64,000 nt of DNA from Lamellibrachia columna (taxonomy: Eukaryota; Annelida; Polychaeta; Sabellida; Siboglinidae): contig OY759266.1 in NCBI GenBank assembly GCA_963662155.1, positions 963,501 to 1,027,500 on the forward strand, in the 5' to 3' direction. Position 1 is the stretch's first letter. Each line of letters begins with the position of its first letter. This document shows positions 31,673 to 42,589 of this stretch, one piece after another. The position numbers and the translations under genes are program-made. A model generated the notes under the pieces. The model was not told the DNA's origin, ran no database searches, and saw only the letters and a list, made by a program, of their open reading frames with translations.

Positions 31673-32235
31673 AGTAGGACTGGAGCAGGCCACTCGGTAC
31701 GGTACGCGATCAAACAGTAGGACTGGAGCAGGCCAATTGGTACGGTACGCGGTCAAACAGTAGGACTGGAGCAGGCCAATCGGTACGGTACGCGATCAAA
31801 CAGTAGGACTGGAGCAGGCCAATCGGTACGGTACGCGATCAAACAGTAGGACTGGAGCAGGCCAATCGGTACGGTACGCGATCAAACAGTAGGACTGGAG
31901 CAGGCCAATCGGTACGGTACGCGATCAAACAGTAGGACTGGAGCAGGCCAATCGGTACGGTACGCGATCAAACAGTAGGACTGGAGCAGGCCACTCGGTA
32001 CGGTACGCGATCAAACAGTAGGACTGGAGCAGGCCAATCGGTACGGTACGCGATCAAACAGTAGGACTGGAGCAGGCCAATCGGTATGATACGCGATCAA
32101 ACAGTAGGACTGGAGCAGGCCAATCGGTACGGTACGCGATCAAACAGTAGGACTGGAGCAGGCCAATCGGTACGGTACGCGATCAAACAGTAGGACTGGA
32201 GCAGGCCACTCGGTACGGTACGCGATCAAACAGTA
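31673..32235 (+). repeat. 43-bp minisatellite, 13 copies, highly homogeneous
   Basis: Units start AGTAGGACTGGAGCAGGCCA and continue with CGGTACGGTACGCGATCAAA. Only a handful of single-base differences (CCACTCGG/CCAATCGG, TACGGTACG/TATGATACG) are seen over 13 units. Confidence 0.97.
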
Positions 32236-32804
32236 CGCGGACTTCGGGAGAGCTCATCATTATCTAAACGCAATTTAAATGTAATTTAAATATAAACAAG
32301 CGATTAATTTAGTCACACGTGTGCACGCACGTGAGGGTACACGCATGCATCCGTGGGTGCATTCATTTCCCAGAACGAATTCCTAGACATGACGGCGCAA
32401 AGTGCCGCCAGAAAAGAACGGCGCGCTGCGACTAGTCACATAACTTGCAATATGTCGCTCTGATGACTCCAGCTCCCGTCGGAGGGCGCTCGGGATGTAG
32501 TCGCACGCCCCTGGCGTCTGGGGAAGGACTCAATTACCGGCCGTGCAGTCGCCTGGGAACATGGGCCATTTCAGCGCGTCGCTTACGGGGAAACGACCGA
32601 ATATTCTATTAGCTCACTTTACATAGAAATTGAATTGGGAGCCGTTGTCGGACACAGGCAATAGTAGTAATTTAATAAGATTTTGCGTAGATGGAAAAAC
32701 AATCGGTAGGAGCATGCGCGGTGGGCCGCTTCGAGCTGCTGCTGAGAGCCGGTCTCAGTACAGCAACAAGGAACGGAACATCTCTCGGCTGCGGAGAACA
32801 CTAG
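32236..32804. other. No gene seen
   Basis: CpG-containing unique sequence with short frames on both strands and no recognisable domain. Confidence 0.4.
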
Positions 32805-35800
32805 CCAATGATGTTGTAGTCAAGCTTTGTGATGTCGTGGCCAAACCTTAATATGTTGTAGCCAAGCCTTACTATGTTGTAGCCGTCCTTAAAATGTTGT
32901 GGTCAAGTCTTATGATGTTGTAGTCAAGTCTTATGATGTTGTAGTCAAGCCTTATAATGTTGTAGTCAAACCTTATGATGTTGTAGTCAAGCCTTAAGAT
33001 GTTGTAGTCAATCGTTAAGATGTTGTAGTCAAACCTTATGATGTTGTAGTCAAGCCTTAAGATGTTGTAGTCAATCGTTAAGATGTTGTAGTCAAGCCTT
33101 AAGATGTTTTAGTCAAGCCTTAAGATGTTGTAGTCAATCGTTAAGATGTTGTAGTCAAGCCTTAAGATGTTTTAGTCAAGCCTTAAGATGTTGTAGTCAA
33201 GCCTTAAGATGTTGTAGTCAATATTTAAAATGTTGTAGTCAAGCCTTAAGATGTTTTAGTCAAGCCTTAAGATGTTGTAGTCAAGTCTTACGATGTTGTA
33301 GTCAAGCCTTAATATGTTGTAACCAAGCCTTGTGATGTTGTAGTCAAGTCTTATGATGTTGTAGTCAAACTTTAAGACGTTGTAGTCAAGCCTCATGATG
33401 TTGTAGTCAAGCCTTAAGATGTTGTAGTCAAGTCTTGTGATGTTGTAGTCAAGCCTTAAGATGTTGCAGCCAAGCGTTATGATGTTTCAGCAACGCCTTA
33501 AGATGTTGTAGTCAAGTCTTATGGTGTTGTAGCCAAGCTTTAAGATGTTGTAGTCAAGTCTTAAGATGTTGTAGTCAAGCCTTAAGATGTTGTAACCAAG
33601 GCTTGTTGTGTTGTAGTCAAGCCTTATGAGGTTGTAGTCAAGCATTATGATGTTGTAGTCAAACTTTAAGACGTTGTAGTCAAGCCTCATGATGTTGTAG
33701 TCAAGCCTTAAGATGTTGTAGTCAATATTTAAAATGTTGTAGTCAAGCCTTAAGATGTTTTAGTCAAGCCTTAAGATGTTGTAGTCAAGTCTTACGATGT
33801 TGTAGTCAAGCCTTAATATGTTGTAACCAAGCCTTGTGATGTTGTAGTCAAGTCTTATGATGTTGTAGTCAAACTTTAAGACGTTGTAGTCAAGCCTCAT
33901 GATGTTGTAGTCAAGCCTTAAGATGTTGTAGTCAAGTCTTGTGATGTTGTAGTCAAGCCTTAAGATGTTGCATCCAAGCGTTATGATGTTTCAGCAACGC
34001 CTTAAGATGTTGTAGTCAAGTCTTATGGTGTTGTAGCCAAGCTTTAAGATGTTGTAGTCAAGTCTTAAAATGTTGTAGTCAAGCCTTAAGATGTTGTAGT
34101 ATAGTCTTATGATGTTGTATTCAAATCTTATGATGTTGTAGTCAAGTCTTATGATGTTGTAGTCAAGTCTTATGATGTTGTAGTAAAGCTATAAGATGCT
34201 GTAGTCAAGCCTTAGGATGCTGTAGTCAAGCTTTAAGATGCTGTAATCAAGCTTTAGTATTATGTAGCCAAGCATTAAGATGTTGTAGTCAAGTCTTAAG
34301 ATATTGTATTCAAGCATTAAGATGTTGTAGTAAAGTCTTAAGATGCTGTAGTCAAGCTTTAAGATGCTGTAGTCAAGCTTTAAGATGCTGTAGTCAAGCT
34401 TTAGTATTATGTAGCCAAGCATTAAGATGTTGTAGTCAAGCCTTAAGATGTTGTAGCCAAGCTTTAAGATGCTGTAGTCAAGCTTTAGTATTATGTAGTC
34501 AAGCATTAAGATGTTGTAGTCAAGCCTTAAGATATTGTAGCCAAGCTTTAAGATGCTGTAGTCAAGCTTTAGTATTATGTAGCCAAGCATTAAGATGTTG
34601 TAGTCAAGCCTTAAGCTGTTGCAGTCAAGTCTTAAGATGCAGTAGTCAAGTCTTAAGATGCTGTAGTCAAGCTTTAAGATGCTGTAATCAAGCTTTAGTG
34701 TTATGTAGCCAAGCCTTAAGATGTTGCAGTCAAGTCTTAAGATGCAGTAGTCAAGTCTTAAGATGCTGTAGTCAAGATTTAAGATGTTGTAGCCAAGCTT
34801 TAAGATGCTGTAGTCAAGCTTTAGTATTATGTAGCCAAGCATTAATATGTTGTAGTCAAGCCTTAAGCTGCTGTAGCCAAGCTTTAAGATTATGTAGTCA
34901 AGCTTTAGTATTATGAAGCCAAGCATTAAGATGTTGTAGTCAAGTCTTAAAATGCTGTAGTCAAGCTTTAAGATGCTGTAGTCAAGCTTTAGTATTATGT
35001 AGCCAAGCATTAAGAAGTTGTAGTCAAGTCTTAAGATGCTGTAGTCAAGCTTTAATATGCTGTAGTCAAGCTTTAGCATTATGTAGCCAAGCATTAATAT
35101 GTTGTAGTCAAGTCTTAAGATGTTGTAGCCAAGCTTTAAGATGTTGTAGTCAAGCTTTAGTAGTATGTAGCCAAGCATTAAGATGCTGTAGTCAAGTCTT
35201 AAGATGTTGTAGCCAAGCTTTAAGATGTTGTAGTCAAGCTTTAGTAGTATGTAGCCAAGCATTAAGATGCTGTAGTCAAGTCTTAAGATGTTGTAGCCAA
35301 GCTTTAAGATGCTGTAGTCAAGCTTTAGCATTATGTAGCCAAGCATTAAGATGTTGTAGTCAAGTCTTAAGATGTTATAGCCAAGCTTTAAGATGCTGTA
35401 GTCAAGCTTTAGTAGTATGTAGCCAAGCATTAATATGCTGTAGTCAAGTCTTAAGATGCTGTAGTCAAGCTTTAAGATGCTGTAGTCAAGCTTTAGTATT
35501 ATGTAGCCAAGCATTAAGATGCTGTAGTCAAGTCTTAAGATGTTGTAGCCAAGCTTTAAGATGCTGTAGTCAAGCTTTAGTATTATGTAGCCAAGCATTA
35601 AGATGCTGTAGTAAAGTCTTAAGATGCTGTAGTCAAGCTTTAAGATGATGTAGTCAAACTTTAGTATTATGTAGCCAAACATTAAGATGTTGTAGCCAAG
35701 CTTTAAGATGTTGTAGTCAAGCTGTAGTACTATGTAGTCAAGCATTAAGATGTTGTAGTCAAGTCTTCAGATGTAGCCAAGCTTTAAGATGTTGTAGTCA

Positions 35801-35880
35801 AGTTTTAAGATGTTGTAGTCAAGTTTAAAGGTGTTGTAGCCAAGCTTTAAGGTGTTGTAGCCTAGCCTTGATGTTGCAAG
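32805..35880 (-). repeat. 21-bp minisatellite, about 145 copies, two sub-arrays
   Basis: The unit contains GATGTTGTAGTCAAGCCTTA. The left half (to about 34195) is a simple 21-bp array with a 504-bp higher-order duplication: ATATTTAAAA at 33221 and 33725, and AGCGTTATGATG-like text at 33473 and 33977. The right half (34195-35880) uses composite blocks of about four units in which TTTAGTATTATGTAGCCAAG marks one unit. Minus-strand open frames (518 residues from 35745) encode ILKLDYN-like heptapeptides, a by-product of the 7-codon period. Confidence 0.96.
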
Positions 35881-35914
35881 ACGTGTCTGAATTCAAACAC
35901 GCCGCCTTCCGAGG

Positions 35915-37225
35915 ATCTTGTTGCATGGCTACAGAACGCCGCCACCCAAGGCTCTCATTGCATGGCTACAGAACGCCGCCACCCGAGGCTCTCGTTGCAT
36001 GGCTACAGAACGCCGCCACCCGAGGCTCTGGTTGCATGGCAACAGAACGCCGCCACCCGAGGCTCTCGTTGCATGGCCACAGAACGCCGCCACCCGAGGC
36101 TCTCGTTGCATGGCTACAGAACGCCGCCACCCGAGGCTCTCGTTGCATGGCTACAGAACGCCGCCACCCGAGGCTCTCGTTGCATGGCAACAGAACGCCG
36201 CCACCCGAGGCTCTCGTTGCATGGCCACAGAACGCCGCCACCCGAGGCTCTCGTTGCATGGCTACAGAACGCCGCCGCCCGAGGCTCTCGTTGCATGGCT
36301 ACAGAACGCCGCCACCCGAGGCTCTCGTTGCATGGCCACAGAACGCCGCCACCCGAGGCTCTCGTCGTATGGCTACAGAACGCCGCCACCCTAGGATCTC
36401 ATTGCATGGCTACAGAACGCCGCCACCCTAGGCTCTCATTGCATGGCTACAGAACCCCGCCACCCGAGGCTCTCATTGCATGGCTACAGAACGCCGCCAC
36501 CCGAGGCTCTCGTTGCATGGCTACAGAACGCCGCCACCAGAGGCTCTCGTTGCATGGCTACAGAACGCCGCCACCAGAGGCTCTCGTTGCCTGGCTACAG
36601 AACGCCGCCACATGGCTCTCATTGAATGGCTACAGAACGCCGCCACCCGAGGCTCTCGTTACATGGCTACAGAACGCCGCCACCATAGGCTCTCGTTGCA
36701 TGGCTACAGAACCCCGCCACCCTAGGCTCTCATTGCATGGCTACAGAACGCCGCCACCATAGGCTCTCATTGCATGGCGACAGAACGCCGCCACCCGAGG
36801 CTCTCATTGCATGGCTACAGAACGCCACCACCATAGGCTCTCATTGCATGGCTACAGAACGCCGCCACCCGAGGCTCTCATTGCATGGCTACAGAACGCC
36901 GCCACCATAGGCTCTCATTGCATGGCTACAGACCGCCGCCACCCGAGGCTCTCATTGCATGGCTACAGAACGCCGCCACCATAGGCTCTCATTGCATGGC
37001 TACAGAACGCCGCCACCCGAGGCTCTCATTGCATGGCTACAGAACGCCGCCACACGGCTCTCATTGCATGGCTACAGAACGCCGCCACCCGAGGCTCTCA
37101 TTGCATGGCTACAGAACGCCGCCACCATAGGCTCTCATTGCATGGCTACAGAACGCCGCCACCCGAGGCTCTCATTGCATGGCTACAGAACGCCGACACC
37201 CGAGGCTCTCATTGCATGGCTACAG
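35915..37225 (+). repeat. 37-bp minisatellite, about 36 copies
   Basis: The unit contains GCTACAGAACGCCGCCACCC and GAGGCTCTCGTTGCATG. The left half has CTCGTTGCATG and the right half mostly CTCATTGCATG with an added CCATAGG variant. The array ends within tens of bases of the endonuclease start of LINE D, so it may have grown in that element's 5' region. Confidence 0.97.
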
Positions 37226-37372
37226 AAGGCTGATGCAATTTATCTTGAACCAAAAACATTTCAAAACATGCGCTTTGCCAGAACTAATCTTAGATATGTC
37301 TGTCATAAATGTGCTGCCCTTCCTGATCTGATGTTATCAAAACACATACATTTTAGCCATAACAGAAGCATG
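37226..37372 (+). pseudogene. LINE D endonuclease start
   Basis: Plus-strand reading gives NLRYVCHKCAALPDLMLSKH (compare the usual N-A-R-S-V-x-N-K start of CR1/L2 endonucleases) and, after a frameshift, ILAITEA (usual L-A-I-T-E-T-W, which carries the catalytic Glu). The array starts directly after this. No start codon can be assigned. Confidence 0.65.
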
Positions 37373-39110
37373 CTGTTGTCTATGTCATCACCCGCCATTC
37401 AGGTAGGATGGTTGAGTGTTGTCTATGTAATCACCCCGCCATTCAGGTAGGATGGTGGAGTGTTGTCTATGTCATCACCCCGCCATTCAGGTAGGATGGT
37501 GGAGTGTTGTCTATGTCATCACCCCGCCATTCAGGTAGGATGGTGGAGTGTTGTCTATGTCATCACCCCGCCATTCAGGTAGGATGGTGGAGTGTTGTCT
37601 ATGTCATCACCCGCCATTCAGGTAGGATGGTGGAGTGTTGTATATGTAATCACCCCGCCATTCAGGTAGGATGGTGGAGTGTTGTCTATGTCATCACCCC
37701 GCCATTCAGGTAGGATGGTGGAGTGTTGTCTATGTCATCACCCGCCATTCAGGTAGGATGGTGGAGTGTTGTCTATGTCATCACCCCGCCATTCAGGTAG
37801 GATGGTGGAGTGTTGTCTATGTAATCACCTCGCCATTCAGGTAGGATGGTGGAGTGTTGTCTATGTCATCACCCCGCCATTCAGGTAGGATGGTGGAGTG
37901 TTGTCTATGTCATCACCCCGCCATTCAGGTAGGATGGTGGAGTGTTGTCTATGTCATCACCCCACCATTCAGGTAGGATGATGGAGTGTTGTCTATGTCA
38001 TCACCCGCCATTCAGGTAGGATGGTTGAGTGTTGTCTATGTAATCACCCCGCCATTCAGGTAGGATGGTGGAGTGTTGTCTATGTAATCACCCCGCCATT
38101 CAGGTAGGATGGTGGAGTGTTGTCTATGTCATCACCCGCCATTCAGGTAGGATGGTGGAGTGTTGTCTATGTAATCACCCCGCCATTCAGGTAGGATGGT
38201 GGAGTGTTGTCTATGTTATCCCCCCACCATTCAGGTAGGATGATGGAGTGTTGTCTATGTCATCACCCGCCATTCAGGTAGGATGGTGGAGTGTTGTCTA
38301 TGTCATCACCCGCCATTCAGGTAGGATGGTGGAGTGTTGTCTATGTCATCACCCCGCCATTCAGGTAGGATGGTGGAGTGTTGTCTATGTAATCACCCCG
38401 CCATTCAGGTAGGATGGTGGAGTGTTGTCTATGTCATCACCCCGCCATTCAGGTAGGATGGTGGAGTGTTGTATATGTCATCACACCGCCATTCAGGTAG
38501 GATGGTGGAGTGTTGTCTATGTCATCACCCCACCATTCAGGTAGGATGATGGAGTGTTGTCTATGTCATCACCCGCCATTCAGGTAGGATGGTTGAGTGT
38601 TGTCTATGTAATCACCCCGCCATTCAGGTAGGATGGTGGAGTGTTGTCTATGTAATCACCCCGCCATTCAGGTAGGATGGTGGAGTGTTGTCTATGTAAT
38701 CACCCCGCCATTCAGGTAGGATGGTGGAGTGTTGTCTATGTCATCACCCGCCATTCAGGTAGGATGGTGGAGTGTTGTCTATGTAATCACCCCGCCATTC
38801 AGGTAGGATGGTGGAGTGTTGTCTATGTCATCACCCCGCCATTCAGGTAGGAAGGTGGAGTGTTGTCTATGTCATCACCCCGCCATTCAGGTAGGATGGT
38901 GGAGTGTTGTCTATGTAATCACCCCGCCATTCAGGTAGGACGGTGGAGTGTTGTCTATGTCATCACCCCGCCATTCAGGTAGGATGGTGGAGTGTTGTCT
39001 ATGTAATCACCCCGCCATTCAGGTAGGATGGTGGAGTGTTGTCTATGTCATCACCCCGCCATTCAGGTAGGATGGTTTAGTGATGTCTATGTCATCACCC
39101 CCCACTCAGT
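37373..39110 (+). repeat. 44-bp minisatellite, about 40 copies, inside LINE D endonuclease
   Basis: The unit contains GTTGTCTATGTCATCACCCC and GCCATTCAGGTAGGATGGTG, with a 43-bp variant lacking one C. In the right frames it reads Y-V-I-T-P-R and H-S-G-R plus G-G-V, which resembles the endonuclease segment that normally follows A-I-T-E-T-W (P-R-x-x-x-R-G-G-G-V). It may thus be an amplification of that segment; this is weaker than the 78-bp case. Confidence 0.95.
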
Positions 39111-39929
39111 TAGTATGGTGGAGTTGCTTTTCTTGTACCTGAAACCAATACTTGAGCTTGTATGTATTCTTATGAAACATGATATCCATCTACCACCCTC
39201 CTACATTCACAAATATAGTTGTTTATTTCCAGATTTCCATGAAACCACCTTACAATTCCAAGAAGACTTGTACATGTTTGGCGATGTCAATATCCATCTG
39301 GATTTACCCGCGTTCATGGCCATTGACTCGACTTGTGTATTACTAGATCTACTTGCATTAACATCAAGGCAATATTTCCTGCACGTGGTTTATCAGATCA
39401 CCAGTGTGTCATTATTGATTTGTGGTTATAAATCAGGTCAAGAGCTGAAAAACATTAAACACCCTTCATGATTTAGCCAAGTCTGATCTTTTGATCCGAC
39501 CTAAATCTACATTATACGAGCTTGTTAATCAGTACCATGAACAATTAAGTGAACTCCTGGATAAACATGCCCATAAACAAACTAAAAGTGTACAAGTTCG
39601 CCCTTCATCGCCATGGATGTCTCTAGAAATAGTTGTAGCGAAACGTCGTCGTCGATATTTGAATGAATTTGGCGACGAACTCGTTTTCCACTTGATCGAT
39701 CCCGTTATACTTAGCAACTACATCTATGTAATCACATGATGTCAAAGGCAAACTCTGATTACTATAAAAATGTTATCTCAAAAAAATTTTAAAACTCTCG
39801 CCAGATGTGGAAATCCGTAAACACAATTCTACATCGGCAGAAATCAAAAGCACTGCCTGAACATTCTTCATTGGACACATTGTGTAGTTCTTTTTTTCAA
39901 AACATAGATAAGATAGCAAACGATCAAAC
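39111..39929 (+). pseudogene. LINE D endonuclease end and linker
   Basis: GDVNIHLDLP at about 39280-39309 matches the G-D-F-N-I-H-L-D catalytic motif with Phe changed to Val. Then STCVLLDLLALTSRQYF, and in a second frame from 39491 LYELVNQYHEQLSELLDKHA, VRPSSPWMS and VAKRRRRYLNEFG. Then SKANSDYYKNVIS and WKSVNTILHRQKSKALPEHS with FFQNIDKIA. This order is that of the CR1/L2 linker leading into RT. Frames change at about 39470, 39735 and 39790. Confidence 0.85.
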
Positions 39930-42019
39930 GTGGGCAAACCTGCTTTCTCTGTCGCTGCCCTGGGGTGTCGAATGAACTCCCCATGAAAACTTAAATCTAA
40001 TCTTAACGTGGGCAAACCTGCTGTCTCTGTCGCTGCCCTAGGGTGTCGAATGAACTCCCCATGAAAACTTAAAACTAATCTTAACGTGGGCAAACCTGCT
40101 TTCTCTGTCGCTGCCCTGGGGTGTCGAATGAACTCCCCATGAAAACTTAAAACTAATCTTAACGTGGGCAAACCTGCTTTCTCTGTCGCTGCCCTAGGGT
40201 GTCGAATGAACTCCCCATGAAAACTTAAAACTAATCTTAACGTGGGCAAACCTGCTGTCTCTGTCGCTGCCCTAGGGTGTCGAATGAACTCCCCATGAAA
40301 ACTTAAAACTAATCTTAACGTGGGCAAATCTGCTGTCTCTGTCGCTGCCCTGGGGTGTCGAATGAACTCCCCATGAAAACTTAAAACTAATCTTAACGTG
40401 GGCAAACCTGCTTTCTCTGTCGCTGCCCTGGGGTGTCGAATGAACTCCCCATGAAAACTTAAAACTAATCTTAACGTGGGCAAACCTGCTTTCTCTGTCG
40501 CTGCCCTAGGGTGTCGAATGAACTCCCCATGAAAACTTAAAACTAATCTTAACGTGGGCAAACCTGCTGTCTCTGTCGCTGCCCTAGGGTGTCGAATGAA
40601 CTCCCCATGAAAACTTAAAACTAATCTTAACGTGGGCAAACCTGCTTTCTCTGTCGCTGCCCTGGGGTGTCGAATGAACTCCCCATGAAAACTTAAAACT
40701 AATCTTAACGTGGGCAAACCTGCTTTCTCTGTCGCTGCCCTAGGGTGTCGAATGAACTCCCCATGAAAACTTAAAACTAATCTTAACGTGGGCAAACCTG
40801 CTGTCTCTGTCGCTGCCCTAGGGTATCGAATGAACTCCCCATGAAAACTTAAAACTAATCTTAACGTGGGCAAACCTGCTTTCTCTGTCGCTGCCCTGGG
40901 GTGTCGAATGAACTGCCTATGAAAACTTAAAACTAATCTTAACGTGGGCAAACCTGCTTTCTCTGTCGCTGCCCTAGGGTGTCGAATGAACTCCCCATGA
41001 AAACTTAAAACTAATCTTAACGTGGGCAAACCTGCTTTCTCTGTCGCTGCCCTAGGGTGTCGAATGAACTCCCCATGAAAACTTAAAACTAATCTTAACG
41101 TGGGCAAACCTGCTGTCTCTGTCGCTGCCCTGAGGTGTCGAATGAACTCCCCATGAAAACTTAAAACTAATCTTAACGTGGGCAAACCTGCTGTCTCTGT
41201 CGCTGCCCTGGGGTGTCGAATGAACTCCCCATGAAAACTTAAAACTAATCTTAACGTGGGCAAACCTGCTTTCTCTGTCGCTGCCCTGGGGTGTCGAATG
41301 AACTCCCCATGAAAACTTAAAAATAATCTTAACGTGGGCAAACCTGCTTTCTCTGTCGCTGCCCTGGGGTGTCGAATGAACTCCCAATGAAAACTTAAAA
41401 ATAATCTTAACGTGGGCAAACCTGCTTTCTCTGTCGCTGCCCTAGGGTGTCGAATGAACTCCCCATGAAAACTTAAAACTAATCTTAACGTGGGCAAACC
41501 TGCTGTCTCTGTCGCTGCCCTGGGGTGTCGAATGAACTCCCCATGAAAACTTAAAACTAATCTTAACGTGGGCAAACCTGCTTTCTCTGTCGCTGCCCTG
41601 GGGTGTCGAATGAACTCCCCATGAAAACTTAAAACTAATCTTAACGTGGGCAAACCTGCTTTCTCTGTCGCTGCCCTAGGGTGTCGAATGAACTCCCCAT
41701 GAAAACTTAAAACTAATCTTAACGTGGGCAAACCTGCTTTCTCTGTCGCTGCCCTGGGGTGTCGAATGAACTCCCCATGAAAACTTAAAACTAATCTTAA
41801 CGTGGGCAAACCTGCTTTCTCTGTCGCTGCCCTGGGGTGTCGAATGAACTCCCCATGAAAACTTAAAACTAATCTTAACGTGGGCAAACCTGCTTTCTCT
41901 GTCGCTGCCCTGGGGTGTCGAATGAACTCCCCATGAAAACTTAAAACTAATCTTAACGTGGGCAAACCTGCTTTCTCTGTCGCTGCCCTGGGGTGTCGAC
42001 TGAACTCCCCATGAAAACT
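39930..42019. repeat. 78-bp minisatellite, about 27 copies, from the LINE D C-terminus
   Basis: The unit contains GGGCAAACCTGCTTTCTCTG, TCGCTGCCCTAGGGTGTCG and AATGAACTCCCCATGAAAAC. In the plus strand it reads PAFSVAA and, one frame on, RVSNELPMKT. CR1/L2 ORF2 proteins end with A-F-S-V-A-A-P-R-x-W-N-x-L-P, so the unit is the element's own C-terminal segment with one base lost. After the last unit the normal sequence resumes. The minus strand stays open for 758 residues only because 78 is 26 codons. Units are nearly identical (GTCTCT/TTCTCT, AGG/GGG). Confidence 0.93.
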
Positions 42020-42243
42020 TCTTAAATTATAGCTACCTTCCGAAAACAACTCCAGACATATTTATTATTTATTCCAAATTGCATTTCTACCATAAATCTT
42101 CGATGGTCCCTCGTTTTGATAATGACTTTTGCGCGTCCCTGTTCATGGTTATGCTTAATGATTCTCTTTTGCTGCGCCTCTGACCTCAAGTTCCTGCATG
42201 AGGATATATACGCTATAGAAGTTAATTATTATTATTATTATTA
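42020..42243 (+). pseudogene. LINE D ORF2 end and 3' tail
   Basis: IIATFRKQLQTYLLF is readable at 42029-42073, the usual end (x-T-F-R-K-x-L-K-T-x-L-F) of CR1/L2 ORF2. The element ends with CGCTATAGAAGTTA and an (ATT)n run at 42224-42243, like many CR1/L2 3' ends. Confidence 0.8.
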
Positions 42244-42585
42244 CGTCTAACTAGGCAGCTAATTACGGCATGGAACAAATCCAGATTACAATTTATAAAA
42301 CCTAGATGACTGCCGCGGGCCGTCTCGTGGCTTGCACGCCAACAGATGCCACAACGTGTTGTACGTAACAACAACACCCGTAACCAGACCAGCGCGCGGG
42401 GCATTTCGGGAAACGTTGGAAATAGAACATCTTTGCAGCGTTTCTCGGGGCAGTTGGACGTATGTGATCGTTGACTCGGTGACGCGTCATCAATCTGCCA
42501 CTCCTGGTGACAATGCCTGCCCCGGACCAGCTAGTCACATTGACAGCTGTAGAAGATGACTGCTATTATTGTGGAGAGGCCCGTG
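42244..42585. other. No gene seen
   Basis: CpG-containing unique sequence between LINE D and the G-rich array. Confidence 0.4.
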
Positions 42586-42589
42586 GTCG

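Larger units (their letters stand above)
37226..42243 (+). mobile_element. LINE D: CR1/L2-like element with two internal arrays, RT core missing
   Basis: Plus strand. Endonuclease start (37226-37372), 44-bp array (37373-39110), endonuclease end and linker (39111-39929), 78-bp array (39930-42019), C-terminus and 3' end with an (ATT)n tail (42020-42243). The motifs are those of CR1/L2-type LINEs and differ from LINE A/B/E. The whole reverse transcriptase between linker and C-terminus is absent. The 78-bp array is built from the element's own C-terminal coding sequence. Confidence 0.8.

Noticed and set aside
34189..35745. Leucine-rich-repeat-like protein (ILKLDYN repeats, minus strand)
   Set aside because: The 7-residue period comes from a 21-bp minisatellite whose units mutate without regard to codons. 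There is no LRR consensus or flanking domain.
39773..42049. 758-residue minus-strand protein of 26-residue repeats
   Set aside because: The plus-strand reading matches the CR1/L2 C-terminus on both sides of the array, so the minus frame is the antisense of a LINE-derived repeat.
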